Positions 36,801-44,300 of a stretch of DNA of 64,000 nucleotides are shown piece by piece. Positions within the stretch are counted from its first letter, which is position 1. Each line of letters begins with the position of its first letter. The stretch lies in NCBI RefSeq assembly GCF_003814875.1, contig NZ_RKQF01000001.1:4216001-4280000 (forward strand), given 5' to 3'. The position numbers and the translations under genes are program-made. The stretch is from Streptomyces sp. Ag109_O5-1 (lineage in GTDB: Bacteria > Actinomycetota > Actinomycetes > Streptomycetales > Streptomycetaceae). A model generated the notes under the pieces. The model saw only the letters and a list, made by a program, of their open reading frames with translations, did not search any database and was not told the origin of the DNA.

Positions 36801-37878
36801 GGGCCGCGGGTACACCGACCGGCAGCCCGGCGATCCGCCCGGCCGCCCGGCTGTGCCCGGCGCCGTGCTGTGGCAGGGGATAGAGGGAGGCCCGGCGGTC
36901 GGCTCCGGTGGCCTCCGCGCCGACGGGTCGTGTCCGGGGCGGCGTGCCCGGTCCGGCCTCGGACGGGGTGTCCCGCCGCGGCTCGCTCACCGGGGCGGCG
37001 GCCCCGGACGAACCCCTTGGGCCGGACCCGCCGACCGACGGCTCCTCCGCCGCCTCGACCGCGGGCCGCGCCCACCGGGCCAGCCAGATGGCGTCGCTCA
37101 GCCCCTCGGTATCCGGATCGAGCCCGACCTCCCGCAGCCTGCGGACGAGTTCGGCCAACGGATCCCCGCCGGAGGACCCACCCGGGTCACCACCACCGCC
37201 GTCACCATCACCGAACCCACCGGGAGGCCCACCCGCCCCAGGGCCCCCGCCGGAGCCACCGGCACCATCCGCCCGCGAACCACCACCGGAAATGCCGGCA
37301 CCATCGCCCCCGGGACCACCACCGGGCACGTCGGCACCATCCACCCCGGGACCACCACCGGACACGCCGGGGCCACCCGGCCCAGGAACCCTGTCGTTGA
37401 CGTCGGTGAACCCGGCTGCCGCAGCCAACGCCGGCGCGACAGAGTCGGTCGGCGCCGTACCCGGACCACCCTTCGGTACGCCGAAGCCACCCGTCGCCTC
37501 ATCGGACCCACCCACCGGCGCGACGAAGTCGGTCGGCGGCACGCCGGAGCCACCGGTAGGTGCACCGGAGTCGCCCGTCAGCGCGGCGGAGCCTGTCGGC
37601 GACGTACCGGAGCCACCCGCCGGCCCAGCGAAGCCACCCGTCGGCACGGCGGAGCCTGTCGGCGACGTACCGAAGCCCCCCGCCGGCACGGCGAAATCGC
37701 CCGTCGGCCCAGCGAAGCCACCCGTCGGCCCGGCGAAGTCGCCTGCCGGCGCGGCCAAGTCGGCTGCCGGCGCGGCGGAGTTGGGCGGTGGTGGGGCCGT
37801 GGTTGGTGTGGGTGGCCCGCTCGGTGGTCGGTTGGGGGTGGGTGGGACCGGGCCGTGTCGCGGTGCTGCGTCCGGCAT
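33859..37878 (-). CDS. SAV_2336-type vWA-like protein with TPR-like C terminus, module A
   Basis: A 1339-residue protein. Residues 1 to about 235 are a low-complexity Gly/Pro/Thr tract. The SAV_2336 N-terminal domain follows (DPLAELVRRLREVGLDPDT, SDAIWLARWARPA). A vWA-like region spans about 390-560 (LQLVLEASPSMRVWDRMFAEL, ITVLVSDCAGPLWRSG), with an altered metal site. The last 500 residues are helical TPR-like repeats. The ATG has GAGGTGAG six bases upstream, inside the MoxR stop region. In vWA-MoxR-VMAP ternary systems the vWA protein is recruited by the MoxR ATPase and the VMAP effector; MoxR is the next gene upstream. Such proteins are standard neighbours of FxSxx-COOH genes. Confidence 0.88.
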   Translation of the reverse strand: MPDAAPRHGPVPPTPNRPPSGPPTPTTAPPPPNSAAPAADLAAPAGDFAGPTGGFAGPTGDFAVPAGGFGTSPTGSAVPTGGFAGPAGGSGTSPTGSAALTGDSGAPTGGSGVPPTDFVAPVGGSDEATGGFGVPKGGPGTAPTDSVAPALAAAAGFTDVNDRVPGPGGPGVSGGGPGVDGADVPGGGPGGDGAGISGGGSRADGAGGSGGGPGAGGPPGGFGDGDGGGGDPGGSSGGDPLAELVRRLREVGLDPDTEGLSDAIWLARWARPAVEAAEEPSVGGSGPRGSSGAAAPVSEPRRDTPSEAGPGTPPRTRPVGAEATGADRRASLYPLPQHGAGHSRAAGRIAGLPVGVPAAPALPAPLELQRALRPLQAYRSAAPPLRTELDETGTAEHSARAGGLILPVYRAVTRGDARLQLVLEASPSMRVWDRMFAELVQVFGQLGAFGDIQISHLHTGPDGEAAVSRSADVHAAPLHTADRLSDPTGRRITVLVSDCAGPLWRSGRAHRLLYHLSRQAPVAVLQPLPQRMWSRTRLPVTYGELSRGETLGGATALHVRTFAGAASGGPRGAVPVPVLPPEPVALGAWARLLSGIGAGPVAGAVGWVRADQPPAPGARPGRQPSPIERVSRFQSVASPSAGRLAVYLAAAPLCLPVMQLVQRTMLPDSGPSELAEVLLGGLVSRAREDHVDQGTDGTQWYEMEPEVQEALLSTLGRDEALLVLKHCSEYIEQRFGKGGPNFPALALAQLGDGGSGRPYTPPGTGYPVRNGDNGHATLVPQPFAEVAARVLERFMPLPEQFRLYGGRDTAARPGERPTHQAVGRARALLARFDTEGMVQDLIDAVQLLRGATEHEDPVDADPELWAEYALCTLRLWEVQGGADLLREAEEAAERAVAHPHAQRERAVLARVLRAAATDRRRRGDQEGALDLLRRADREYVVACGAPDLDQREALRLTLERVGALEAQWSLGGDSALLQGAVGMLEAFADAWPDRRNRPPELPRAHGRILLRLSDATADPELARGYAEQASRSLRDALESGAEAPDRVTVRLDLVDALLRAGGALDEAQDRVDEVLAVTRKRGQRAALHLRAGRIRVARYTETGDPRELQEAAAAFADAAAETSRDDPAYSQVLAEWGEALLRRAASEPGDRAWAPLSQAIRVLRDCRRETPSGHRETGYRLLLLGRALILRYRRRGDRVDLREAEYLFGLAAHAAISADDPLLATRCRLELGQAQYEAYRSLGRPTRLDEAVDAFRLAAESAREAEEEARTERRRQEAVVLGAQAHHWRGMSYEAAARPRAAREAYRAARTEWSRLPDGTLSTGEPTAHDTAERLAALE
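37160..37795 (-). repeat. Low-complexity tandem repeat tract within the SAV_2336-type gene
   Basis: Codons for repeated units such as PTGGFAGP, PTGDFAVPAGG and GTSPTGSAVPTGG, then GGGPGVDGADVPGGGPGGDG, form an extended repetitive tract. The DNA shows near-identical tandem segments (for example tcggcgacgtaccg recurs around 37600 and 37670). Such tracts change length by slippage and act as flexible linkers. Confidence 0.7.
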
Positions 37879-37885
37879 CAGCGGC

Positions 37886-38917
37886 TCACCTCGGGCGGTC
37901 GAGTCGCTGGATGAGCAGGTCGGCGAGGCGGTCGCGGCTGGGCGGGGCGGCCGCGTCGGTGAGGTAGATCGCGTTCAGCAGCTGGTCGGCGGCGAGGAGT
38001 TCACTGCGGGAGCGCTCCAGGAACCGGTTGATCAGGTCGTCGCCCGCACGGGCCGCCTCGTCGCCGAGGTGGGCGCGGACGAACGTGGCGAGCCGGTTGT
38101 GGTCGGGGCGGTCCAGCTGGAGATGGATGCAGCGGCGCATCAGCGGGGCCGGGAAGTCCCGCTCGCCGTTGCTGGTGAGGACCACGAACGGGAAGGCCCG
38201 GCAGCGCACCCGGCCGTCCCGGACCCGGACCTTCGTGCCGTCGGCGGTCAGCACCTCGGCCTCGCCGTCCGGCAGCCGGTCGGCGATCCGCTGCAGCTCG
38301 GGTATCTCGAACTCGCCCTCCTCCAGCACGTTCAGGAGGTCGTTGGGCAGGTCGATGTCGCTCTTGTCGAGCTCGTCGATCAGCAGGACGCGCGGCGTGT
38401 CGGAGGGCAGGAGCGCGGTACCGAGCGGGCCGAGTCGGATGTAGCTGCCGATCGCCTCGACGGCGCCGGGGTTGCCGCCCGCCGTGCCGTAGCCGCCCTG
38501 CGCGGCGATCTGCACGTCCTGGAGGCGGGCGATGGCGTCGTAGTCGTACAGACCGTCATGGAGTGTGGAGCGGCTGACGATGGACCAGCGGAGCACGTTG
38601 CCCAGGCCCAGCTCGTACGCCACCGAGTGCGCGAGGGTGCTCTTGCCCGCGCCGGGGCTGCCGGTGACGAGGAGCGGGCGGCGCAGGTACAGCGCCGCGT
38701 TGATCATCTCCAGCTCCTCGGCGCCGGGCCGGTGCAGCTCGGCCAGATGCCGGTGCGCGCCGAGCCGGCGGTCCCGGGAGCCGTCGCCTCCGTCGGCGCC
38801 TTCCTCGGCGTCCCGGCCGGAGAAGTCCCGCCAAGGGGGCGGCGGGGGCAGCCGGTCCATGCCGTCGTGGGGTTCCCCGGCGCCTCGGTAGATGAGCCAC
38901 TCACTGGATTCGGTCAT
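37886..38917 (-). CDS. MoxR-type AAA+ ATPase, module A
   Basis: A 343-residue AAA+ ATPase of the MoxR group. Walker A is LLVTGSPGAGKSTLAHSV (about 86), Walker B is RVLLIDELDKSDIDLPNDLLNVLEEGEF (about 180), and FVVLTSNGERDFPAPLMRRCI holds the sensor and arginine finger. The first 65 residues form a charged, Pro-rich extension. It is flanked by the VMAP-C protease gene upstream and the SAV_2336 vWA gene downstream, completing the MoxR-vWA-VMAP trio of ternary conflict systems. It has its own 112-base leader with a palindrome, so an internal promoter is possible. Confidence 0.92.
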   Translation of the reverse strand: MTESSEWLIYRGAGEPHDGMDRLPPPPPWRDFSGRDAEEGADGGDGSRDRRLGAHRHLAELHRPGAEELEMINAALYLRRPLLVTGSPGAGKSTLAHSVAYELGLGNVLRWSIVSRSTLHDGLYDYDAIARLQDVQIAAQGGYGTAGGNPGAVEAIGSYIRLGPLGTALLPSDTPRVLLIDELDKSDIDLPNDLLNVLEEGEFEIPELQRIADRLPDGEAEVLTADGTKVRVRDGRVRCRAFPFVVLTSNGERDFPAPLMRRCIHLQLDRPDHNRLATFVRAHLGDEAARAGDDLINRFLERSRSELLAADQLLNAIYLTDAAAPPSRDRLADLLIQRLDRPR

Positions 38918-39023
38918 GTCCGGTCCTCGTCGTCACTCGTCCGTCCCGTCCCCACGGCAGCCGTCGAACGTGCATCACGTTATCGACCTTCACGAGACCT
39001 CGTAAGGGCCTCACACAGGGCGC

Positions 39024-39033
39024 GTGAGTTCAC
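39024..39033. promoter_or_regulatory. Second copy of the GTGAACTCAC palindrome
   Basis: The same 10-bp palindrome as at 27732-27741, here 107 bases upstream of the MoxR start and overlapping the VMAP-C stop codon. It may mark an internal promoter of module A. A chance overlap with the stop region is possible. Confidence 0.3.
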
Positions 39034-41282
39034 GGCGCCTCCAGCAGGTCACCGGCGCCGGGCAGGGGTTGGTGCGGGTCGTCGTACAGGAGAGCGATGT
39101 CCTTGGCCCAGAACGCCTCCGTGAGCCCCTCGCGCACCTGTTTGCGCAACCCGTACACCAATTCGGGCAGCGCGCCCGCGCCGACCGCGTCGTAGACGGT
39201 CATCCGGGCGCCCCGGTGGAACTCCCCGCACACGGAGTCGGTCCGGCGATTCCAGCGGCGCCACAGCACCACGCCGTACCCCGCCCGGACGATCCGCCCG
39301 AGCGCGGTGGCGTCGTCCGGGTAGCGCTGGTCGCCCTGGCGGCACAGCACCGGGACGGTCCCGTGCGCGAGGCCGCGCAGTACCGCCACGTCCGACACGG
39401 GCCGGCGCACCGCGTCGTCGCAGTCCAGTATCTCGGCCCTGGCGCGGGTGTCCGGGCGGTCGTGCCGGTCGTGCACCCACTGCCAGCGTTCGCGGCGGTC
39501 GGACTCCTCGTCGTCGCCGGGGAGTTCACCGCCGTAGCCGTCGTAACCGCCGGAGCCGTCGTAACCGGCGTACTCGCCGTCCTCGCCCGGCAGTTGGTCG
39601 CGGTCCTTGCAGCGGACCACCACCGGCCGTTCGGCGCCCAGCGGTTCGGCACCGGACCGCAGCCGCCACTCGTCCACCGGCAGGTCGAGCAGCAGGTACG
39701 GAAGGGCGGCGTGCAGCGGGACCGGGCGCCCGGGCTCGTCACAGCGCCGGAAGGCCTCGGCGAGCGACTCGGCGACCCGGCCGGCGAGATCGTCGAGCGG
39801 GGCGCCCTGTCCGTCGCTCAGCGGGGTCGCCTTGCCTTCGGGCCCCACCACGGCGATCGACCAGTCGCAGTGGCCGCGGTTCCAGGCCAGATGCTCCACT
39901 TCGAGCAGGACGGAGAGGGAGACCGGGACGGCCCCGTCCCGCGAGGTGCCGGGCCGGTGCGCCCGGGCCGGCTCAGCCGGCGCGCCCCCGGTCCGGTGTT
40001 CGGCGCGGTCGCGGTCGCGGTCGCGGCCGGGCCGCTCGCGCCGCCGGTCGCCAACGTGCTGGGCGCGCCTGCGGGCGAGATCGCTGCGGGTGTCGCTGTC
40101 CAGCCGGGTCGCCGCCTGCTTGATCCACTCCCACAGGGCCTGTTCGGCGTCGAGCACGAAGGGCGTGACCGGGCGCTCCGCGGTCATGACCCGCATCGCG
40201 TACTCGGCGACGAGCCGGAGGGTGCCGTCCTGCCGCGCGTTCTCGTACAGCGCGCCCAGTCCGTCGCGCCAGCCGCGCGGTGCGGGCGACAGCGTCGGCA
40301 GCCGGAAGCCCGGCAGCGAGTGGAGGATGTCGAGCAGGCCGCGGGTGCTCTCCGGAGGCGGCAGATCGGCGAGCCGGCCGAGCAGGTCGACCCGCTCGTC
40401 GGGGCTCAGCGTCCGGCCCGGACGGGTGCCCAGTTCGGCCTGGAGGTCGGTCCAGGTGGGGCGCCCGGAGTCGGTGGGCTGCTGCCGGTCGCGGTGGTAG
40501 CGGTCGTGGGCGTGGAAGACGGCCTGGTAGAGGTCGTGCTGGTACGGGTCGTGATGACGCAGACCGTGCCGGTACAGGTCGTGCGGCCGGTCGCCCGGCG
40601 CCACCGGCAGGGTGCGCAGCCGCTCGATCCCGATCGACGTGCCGCCCGATCCGTGGTCCGCGCGGGACTTCAGCACGCCGACGACCTCGCCGCGCGCCGG
40701 GTCGATCACGGGCCCGCCGGAGACGCCGAGCGGCAGGTCGTTCTCCCCGAGGCGCAGCTGGGCGCCCGTCGACCAGCCGCCGATGGTGCCGTGCACGGTC
40801 AGCGAGCCGTCGTGCGGCTGCGGCTGCCCCTGGAAGGGGGCCCAGCCGGCGTAGAACACCCGCCCCTCGGTGTAGTGCGGCATCGGCCGCTCGGACACGT
40901 AGACACACTCGTGCTCCACCGGTTCCCGCAGCCGGACGAGCGCCAGGTCGGGAGCGGGCCAGCCGCCCTGCCCCGGGCGGTCGACATGCTCCGGAAGGGT
41001 CGCCGCGACCTTGCCGGGCACGGCTCGGGGCTCGTCATAGGGACCGGGCTGGTAGATCACGGTGACCTCGCCCCCTTCCCCGCCGTGGATCACATGGGCG
41101 CAGGTCAGCACCCAGTTCGGTGCGATGAAGAAACCACTGCCGAGAAACGCCCCGGACTCGTCCGGGGCATACCCGACACCTGTGCGATGAATGCGCACGG
41201 TGGCCGCCATCACGAGTTCACGCAGCGCGTGATGGGCCGGCTCCGAGCCGCCGGACGCGCCCCCGTCGTACCGGTCCGTCAT
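39030..41282 (-). CDS. Trypsin-like serine protease with VMAP-C domain, module A
   Basis: A 750-residue protein. The N-terminal 220 residues are a chymotrypsin-fold protease with His in NWVLTCAHVIHG (about 62), Asp in APDLALVRL (about 110) and Ser in GVSGGPVID (about 187). There is no signal peptide, so it acts inside the cell. A central helical region (LSPDERVDLLGRLADLP, LLDILHSLPGFRL) resembles effector-associated adaptor domains. The last 300 residues fit VMAP-C (AVLRGLAHGTVPVLCRQGD, YGVVLWRRWNRR, FWAKDIALLYDDP). In ternary systems VMAP proteins couple the effector to MoxR and vWA. The ATG overlaps the Trypco1 stop by four bases. Confidence 0.9.
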   Translation of the reverse strand: MTDRYDGGASGGSEPAHHALRELVMAATVRIHRTGVGYAPDESGAFLGSGFFIAPNWVLTCAHVIHGGEGGEVTVIYQPGPYDEPRAVPGKVAATLPEHVDRPGQGGWPAPDLALVRLREPVEHECVYVSERPMPHYTEGRVFYAGWAPFQGQPQPHDGSLTVHGTIGGWSTGAQLRLGENDLPLGVSGGPVIDPARGEVVGVLKSRADHGSGGTSIGIERLRTLPVAPGDRPHDLYRHGLRHHDPYQHDLYQAVFHAHDRYHRDRQQPTDSGRPTWTDLQAELGTRPGRTLSPDERVDLLGRLADLPPPESTRGLLDILHSLPGFRLPTLSPAPRGWRDGLGALYENARQDGTLRLVAEYAMRVMTAERPVTPFVLDAEQALWEWIKQAATRLDSDTRSDLARRRAQHVGDRRRERPGRDRDRDRAEHRTGGAPAEPARAHRPGTSRDGAVPVSLSVLLEVEHLAWNRGHCDWSIAVVGPEGKATPLSDGQGAPLDDLAGRVAESLAEAFRRCDEPGRPVPLHAALPYLLLDLPVDEWRLRSGAEPLGAERPVVVRCKDRDQLPGEDGEYAGYDGSGGYDGYGGELPGDDEESDRRERWQWVHDRHDRPDTRARAEILDCDDAVRRPVSDVAVLRGLAHGTVPVLCRQGDQRYPDDATALGRIVRAGYGVVLWRRWNRRTDSVCGEFHRGARMTVYDAVGAGALPELVYGLRKQVREGLTEAFWAKDIALLYDDPHQPLPGAGDLLEAP

Positions 41283-41740
41283 TCCGCGCCCCCGGACCCG
41301 GCCCCCTGGGCGCCCCCGTGCACCGGGGCGCCGTGCGACGCGCCCGCGTGCGAGGCCGGGGAGCCGTCGTGGCCGGGGGCGTCCGGATCGGGCGGACCGC
41401 CCCCGTGCCAGGTCAGCGTCACCGTGATCGCGGCCTTCGCCTCCCCGTCCGCCAGCAGCCCCACGACCTTCCCGGCCTTCGCGGTCAGCTCGATCCCGAA
41501 CTCGACGCTCACCTCGTCGGGCCGCACGGCGCGCAGCGGCTCGGCGAGCGACCGCGCGACCCCGTTCACCAGCGAGTGCAGACTCTCCACGCTCGCCTCC
41601 ACCCGCTCGGCGAACCCGGTGTCCGTGTACGACAGCTCCCCCGTCGGCACGGTCAGTTCCTCGGCGCCGGAGATCCGCGCCCACACCGGCGTACCGTCCG
41701 GCAACCGCACCCGCGCTATCCGCGTAGCGTCCTGCTCCAT
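41279..41740 (-). CDS. Trypco1-like (CU044_2847 family) small protein, module A
   Basis: A 153-residue protein, the first gene of module A. The beta-rich start (ARVRLPDGTPVWARISGAE) leads to TGFAERVEASVESLHSLVNGVARSL and VSVEFGIELTAKAGKVVGLLADGEAKAAITVTLTW, the pattern of the trypsin-co-occurring domain. A Gly/His/Pro-rich tail of about 35 residues follows. It overlaps the trypsin/VMAP-C gene by four bases, which fits the co-occurrence after which the domain is named. The start is ATG 41740 with GGGGAG upstream. A divergent promoter region of about 225 bases separates it from the DUF6104 gene. Confidence 0.82.
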   Translation of the reverse strand: MEQDATRIARVRLPDGTPVWARISGAEELTVPTGELSYTDTGFAERVEASVESLHSLVNGVARSLAEPLRAVRPDEVSVEFGIELTAKAGKVVGLLADGEAKAAITVTLTWHGGGPPDPDAPGHDGSPASHAGASHGAPVHGGAQGAGSGGAE

Positions 41741-41966
41741 CCCGCTCCCCCGTTCCCCCGAGCCCCGTGTGCTCCCTACGCCCTGTCGTTCGTGGTTTCC
41801 CGCCCTCTCCGCACGGGAAGACATCGCCGCTTCCGTCCCACGGGGAAAGACTCCTTCCCTCCGGAGACGAGCCCTACCCTTCGGCGACGGCACACCTTCG
41901 CCGTCAGCCTAGGCTGGTAGGCGCCCATCACCGGGCACCCACACTTGTCATGCAGGAGAGCAACCC

Positions 41967-42146
41967 ATGTACTTCACCGACCGAGGCATCGAGGAACTGG
42001 AGAAGCGGCGCGGCGAGGAAGAGGTCACCTTCGAGTGGCTCGCGGAACAGCTCCGCACGTTCGTCGACCTGAACCCCGACTTCGAGGTCCCGGTGGAGCG
42101 GCTGGCGACGTGGCTGGCACGACTGGACGACGAGGACGAGGAGTAG
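41967..42146 (+). CDS. DUF6104-type small acidic protein
   Basis: A 59-residue acidic protein (MYFTDRGIEELEKRRGEEEV ... VERLATWLARLDDEDEE). Short proteins of this sequence are strongly conserved in streptomycetes and carried as DUF6104; no function is known. The helical, charged composition suggests a small protein-protein interaction module. A caggagag ribosome binding site precedes the ATG. It is divergent from module A and seems to be the core-genome neighbour of that insertion. Confidence 0.82.
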   Translation: MYFTDRGIEELEKRRGEEEVTFEWLAEQLRTFVDLNPDFEVPVERLATWLARLDDEDEE

Positions 42147-42199
42147 GCGACTCCTGGGCCGGCCTCGGGGGCGGTGCTCCGCTGCACCGGGAGGGGAGA

Positions 42200-42236
42200 G
42201 CGCCCCCTCAAGGGGCGCGGGGAACCGCCCGAGCAG
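42200..42236. repeat. Interspersed gcgcccc hairpin repeat, copy 1
   Basis: The stem gcgcccc/ggggcgc (42200-42206 and 42212-42218) followed by ggggaac-cgc is a small interspersed element that I recognise from many Streptomyces intergenic regions. A second copy is at 46501-46530. It may act as a terminator after the DUF6104 gene. Confidence 0.65.
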
Positions 42237-42279
42237 CCACGGACGGCCCGCAGCCGAAGTACGACGTGCACCCGGCCGG

Positions 42280-43098
42280 TCAATCACGCGGAAACACGGT
42301 CTCGTACGACAGCTCCAGCCCCCCGTGCGCCATCAGCGCCATCCCCACCGCAGCCCACCCCGCACTGCGCCGCCGCACCCCCCACGCGGCGACCGGCACC
42401 CCCACGGCCACCTCGGCCAGGGCCAGCCGATGAGCCCTCGGCATCCCTCCCGCCACCGCGACACCCCGGACACCCCGGATACCCCCGACGCCGCCGACAT
42501 GCCTCACGTCGGCCCCGGCGCCGGCCACCTCGCGGAGACGGTCGCCGGGCTCACCGGGCGCGAACCCCTCCGGGAGTTCCACCCCCGCGTGCGTGAGGAC
42601 CGCGATCAGCCCCATCAGGCGCGCGCGGGCGTCGGCCGCCGGATCCCGCGCGGTCAGCCCGTCGAGGAGCTGCCCGTCCAGCACCGGGTCCAGCCCCAGC
42701 CGCGCCGCGAACGTGTGCATCGCCTCGCTCTTCCCCGCCGGCGTGCCGTCGGGGAGCCACGCGTAACCGACCGGGCGGCGGAAGCCGGACGCGAGGACGC
42801 AGCCGGCCCGGTCGGCGTCCCACCACAGCGCGAGCACGGGCCACGCGGAACCCACCGCGAGCGTGGCGGCCCAGCCGGTGAGGACGCGGTCGGCGGGCTC
42901 GCCCCCGCGCAGCCACGGTGAGCCCTCGGGAACCAGGACGCTCCACTCACCGGCCCTGGTCAGCAGCATCCGTTCCCGCAGCAGAGGGGCGAGCGGGACG
43001 ACGGCGTCGGGGGCGGCCCGGCACAGCAGCAGCGCCCCGGGGGCGGGCGCGGAGGCAGGCCGGGAGACGGCCTTCGATTCGTCCGGCGGCATGGACAC
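42280..43098 (-). CDS. Conserved hypothetical protein with hydrophobic C terminus
   Basis: A 272-residue protein of no family I recognise. The N-terminal half (GALLLCRAAPDAVVPLAPLLRERMLL, WSVLVPEGSPWLRGGEPADRVLTGWAATLAVG, VLALWWDADRAGCVLASG) looks like a soluble alpha/beta fold. A Gly/Val/Arg-rich tract (HVGGVGGIRGVRGVAVAGG) leads to two weak membrane-like helices near the end (LALAEVAVGVPVAAWGVRR, AAVGMALMAHGG). Start is GTG 43098 or ATG 43092; the region upstream has no clear ribosome binding site. It is convergent with the DUF6104 gene and divergent from the DUF4097/PadR operon. Confidence 0.55.
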   Translation of the reverse strand: MSMPPDESKAVSRPASAPAPGALLLCRAAPDAVVPLAPLLRERMLLTRAGEWSVLVPEGSPWLRGGEPADRVLTGWAATLAVGSAWPVLALWWDADRAGCVLASGFRRPVGYAWLPDGTPAGKSEAMHTFAARLGLDPVLDGQLLDGLTARDPAADARARLMGLIAVLTHAGVELPEGFAPGEPGDRLREVAGAGADVRHVGGVGGIRGVRGVAVAGGMPRAHRLALAEVAVGVPVAAWGVRRRSAGWAAVGMALMAHGGLELSYETVFPRD

Positions 43099-43130
43099 AC
43101 GCTAAGCAATCCATCCGCCTACCGCCCGAT

Positions 43131-43195
43131 ATGCACCCCCGCATGCACCCTGCATGCACCCTGCATGCACCCCCGCATGCCCCTGCACGCACCCC
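43131..43195. repeat. Tandem GCATGC-containing direct repeats
   Basis: Five imperfect copies of a unit close to gcatgcaccct (11-13 bases) run head to tail, with GCATGC palindromes at the cores. They fill the gap between the hypothetical gene and the PadR-operon promoter. They could be a binding array for a regulator or simply a slippage-prone satellite. Confidence 0.75.
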
Positions 43196-43249
43196 GCCAA
43201 GCCCGCCCGAGGTCAACCTCGGACGCAACCCATCACGCGAAAGGGTGTC

Positions 43250-43278
43250 TTGACTTCCCGCAGCCACGATATATCGTG
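43250..43278 (+). promoter_or_regulatory. Promoter with a PadR-type palindromic operator
   Basis: A -35 TTGACT (43250-43255) and -10 TATCGT (43272-43277) are spaced 16 bases. A perfect 14-bp palindrome, CACGATATATCGTG (43265-43278), covers the -10. An AT-rich palindrome of this kind is unusual in this DNA and is a likely operator for the PadR protein encoded in the same operon, giving autoregulation. A related half-site (gcgatat) follows near 43292. Confidence 0.7.
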
Positions 43279-43360
43279 TTTCACGGAAGACGCGATATGG
43301 CGCGAGCCGTGCATGCGCGTCCTTGTCAGCCGTAGTGCCCGGCCGAGGGAGGTCCGCACC

Positions 43361-44299
43361 ATGTCCAAGTCCGAGTGGTCCGTCGCCAAGCCCAGCAAGC
43401 TCGACTTCGACACCCCCGTGAGCGATCTGCACGTCCGCATCGTCAACGGAACAGTCAACGTCGTGGGCACGGACGAGGGTTCCGCCCGCCTCGAAGTCTC
43501 CGAGATCGAGGGCCCACCCCTGATCGTCACGTATGAGGGCAGCACCCTCACGGTGGCCTACGAGGACCTGCCCTGGAAGGGTTTCCTCAAGTGGCTCGAC
43601 CGCAAGGGCTGGCGGCGCCATGCGATCGTCTCGCTCGCCGTCCCGGCGGACACCCGCGTGGAGGTCGGCGTGGTCGGCGCCGCCGCGGTCGTCTCCGGGA
43701 TCAGCGGCGCCTCGGTGGTCAGGGGCGTCACCGGCGACACCACCCTGGTCGGCCTCTCCGGCGAGGTCCGCGCGGACACCGTGTCCGGGAACCTGGAGGC
43801 CCAGGCCGTCACCGGCGACCTACGGTTCAACTCCGTCTCCGGCGACCTGACCGTCGTCGAGGGCTCGGGCCCCGCCGTCCGCGCCGACTCGGTCAGCGGC
43901 TCCATGATCATCGACCTGGACCCGGACGGCCCGACCGACGTCAGGCTGACCAGCGTCTCCGGCGAGATCGCCATCCGGCTTCCGCACCCGGCCGACGCCG
44001 AAGTGGAGGCCAACACCGCGAGCGGCACCATCTCCAACGCCTTCGACGGACTGCGGGTGCACGGCCAGTGGGGCGCCCACAAGATCACCGGCCGCCTCGG
44101 CGCGGGCACCGGCATGCTCCGCGCCACCACGGTCTCCGGCTCCATCGCCCTGCTGCGCCGCCCGCCCAAGGAGGACGACGACGAGAGGGCGGCCTGGGAG
44201 GCCGAGCCGCCCACCGGCGCCGGGCCGCACAGCGAGCCGGGAGACAATGCCGACGCCGCTGCTCCGGCCGACGGCACGACCGACAAGAAGGTGCTCTGA
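43361..44299 (+). CDS. DUF4097-type beta-helical protein
   Basis: A 312-residue protein made largely of short beta repeats in which the phrase VSG or VTG recurs every 18-25 residues (VSGISGASVVRGVTGDTTLVGLSGEVRADTVSG, NSVSGDLTVVEGSG, SVSGSMIIDL). This is the DUF4097/adhesin-like right-handed beta fold. No signal peptide is visible, so it is probably cytoplasmic or at the inner membrane face. GGGAGG eight bases before the ATG supports the start. Its stop is one base from the PadR gene start, so the two are one operon. Such pairs are common in actinobacteria; the function is unknown. Confidence 0.85.
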   Translation: MSKSEWSVAKPSKLDFDTPVSDLHVRIVNGTVNVVGTDEGSARLEVSEIEGPPLIVTYEGSTLTVAYEDLPWKGFLKWLDRKGWRRHAIVSLAVPADTRVEVGVVGAAAVVSGISGASVVRGVTGDTTLVGLSGEVRADTVSGNLEAQAVTGDLRFNSVSGDLTVVEGSGPAVRADSVSGSMIIDLDPDGPTDVRLTSVSGEIAIRLPHPADAEVEANTASGTISNAFDGLRVHGQWGAHKITGRLGAGTGMLRATTVSGSIALLRRPPKEDDDERAAWEAEPPTGAGPHSEPGDNADAAAPADGTTDKKVL

Positions 44300-44300
44300 C

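Noticed and set aside
43131..43195. CRISPR array
   Set aside because: The repeats are only about 11-13 bases, without unique spacers, and no cas genes are near.
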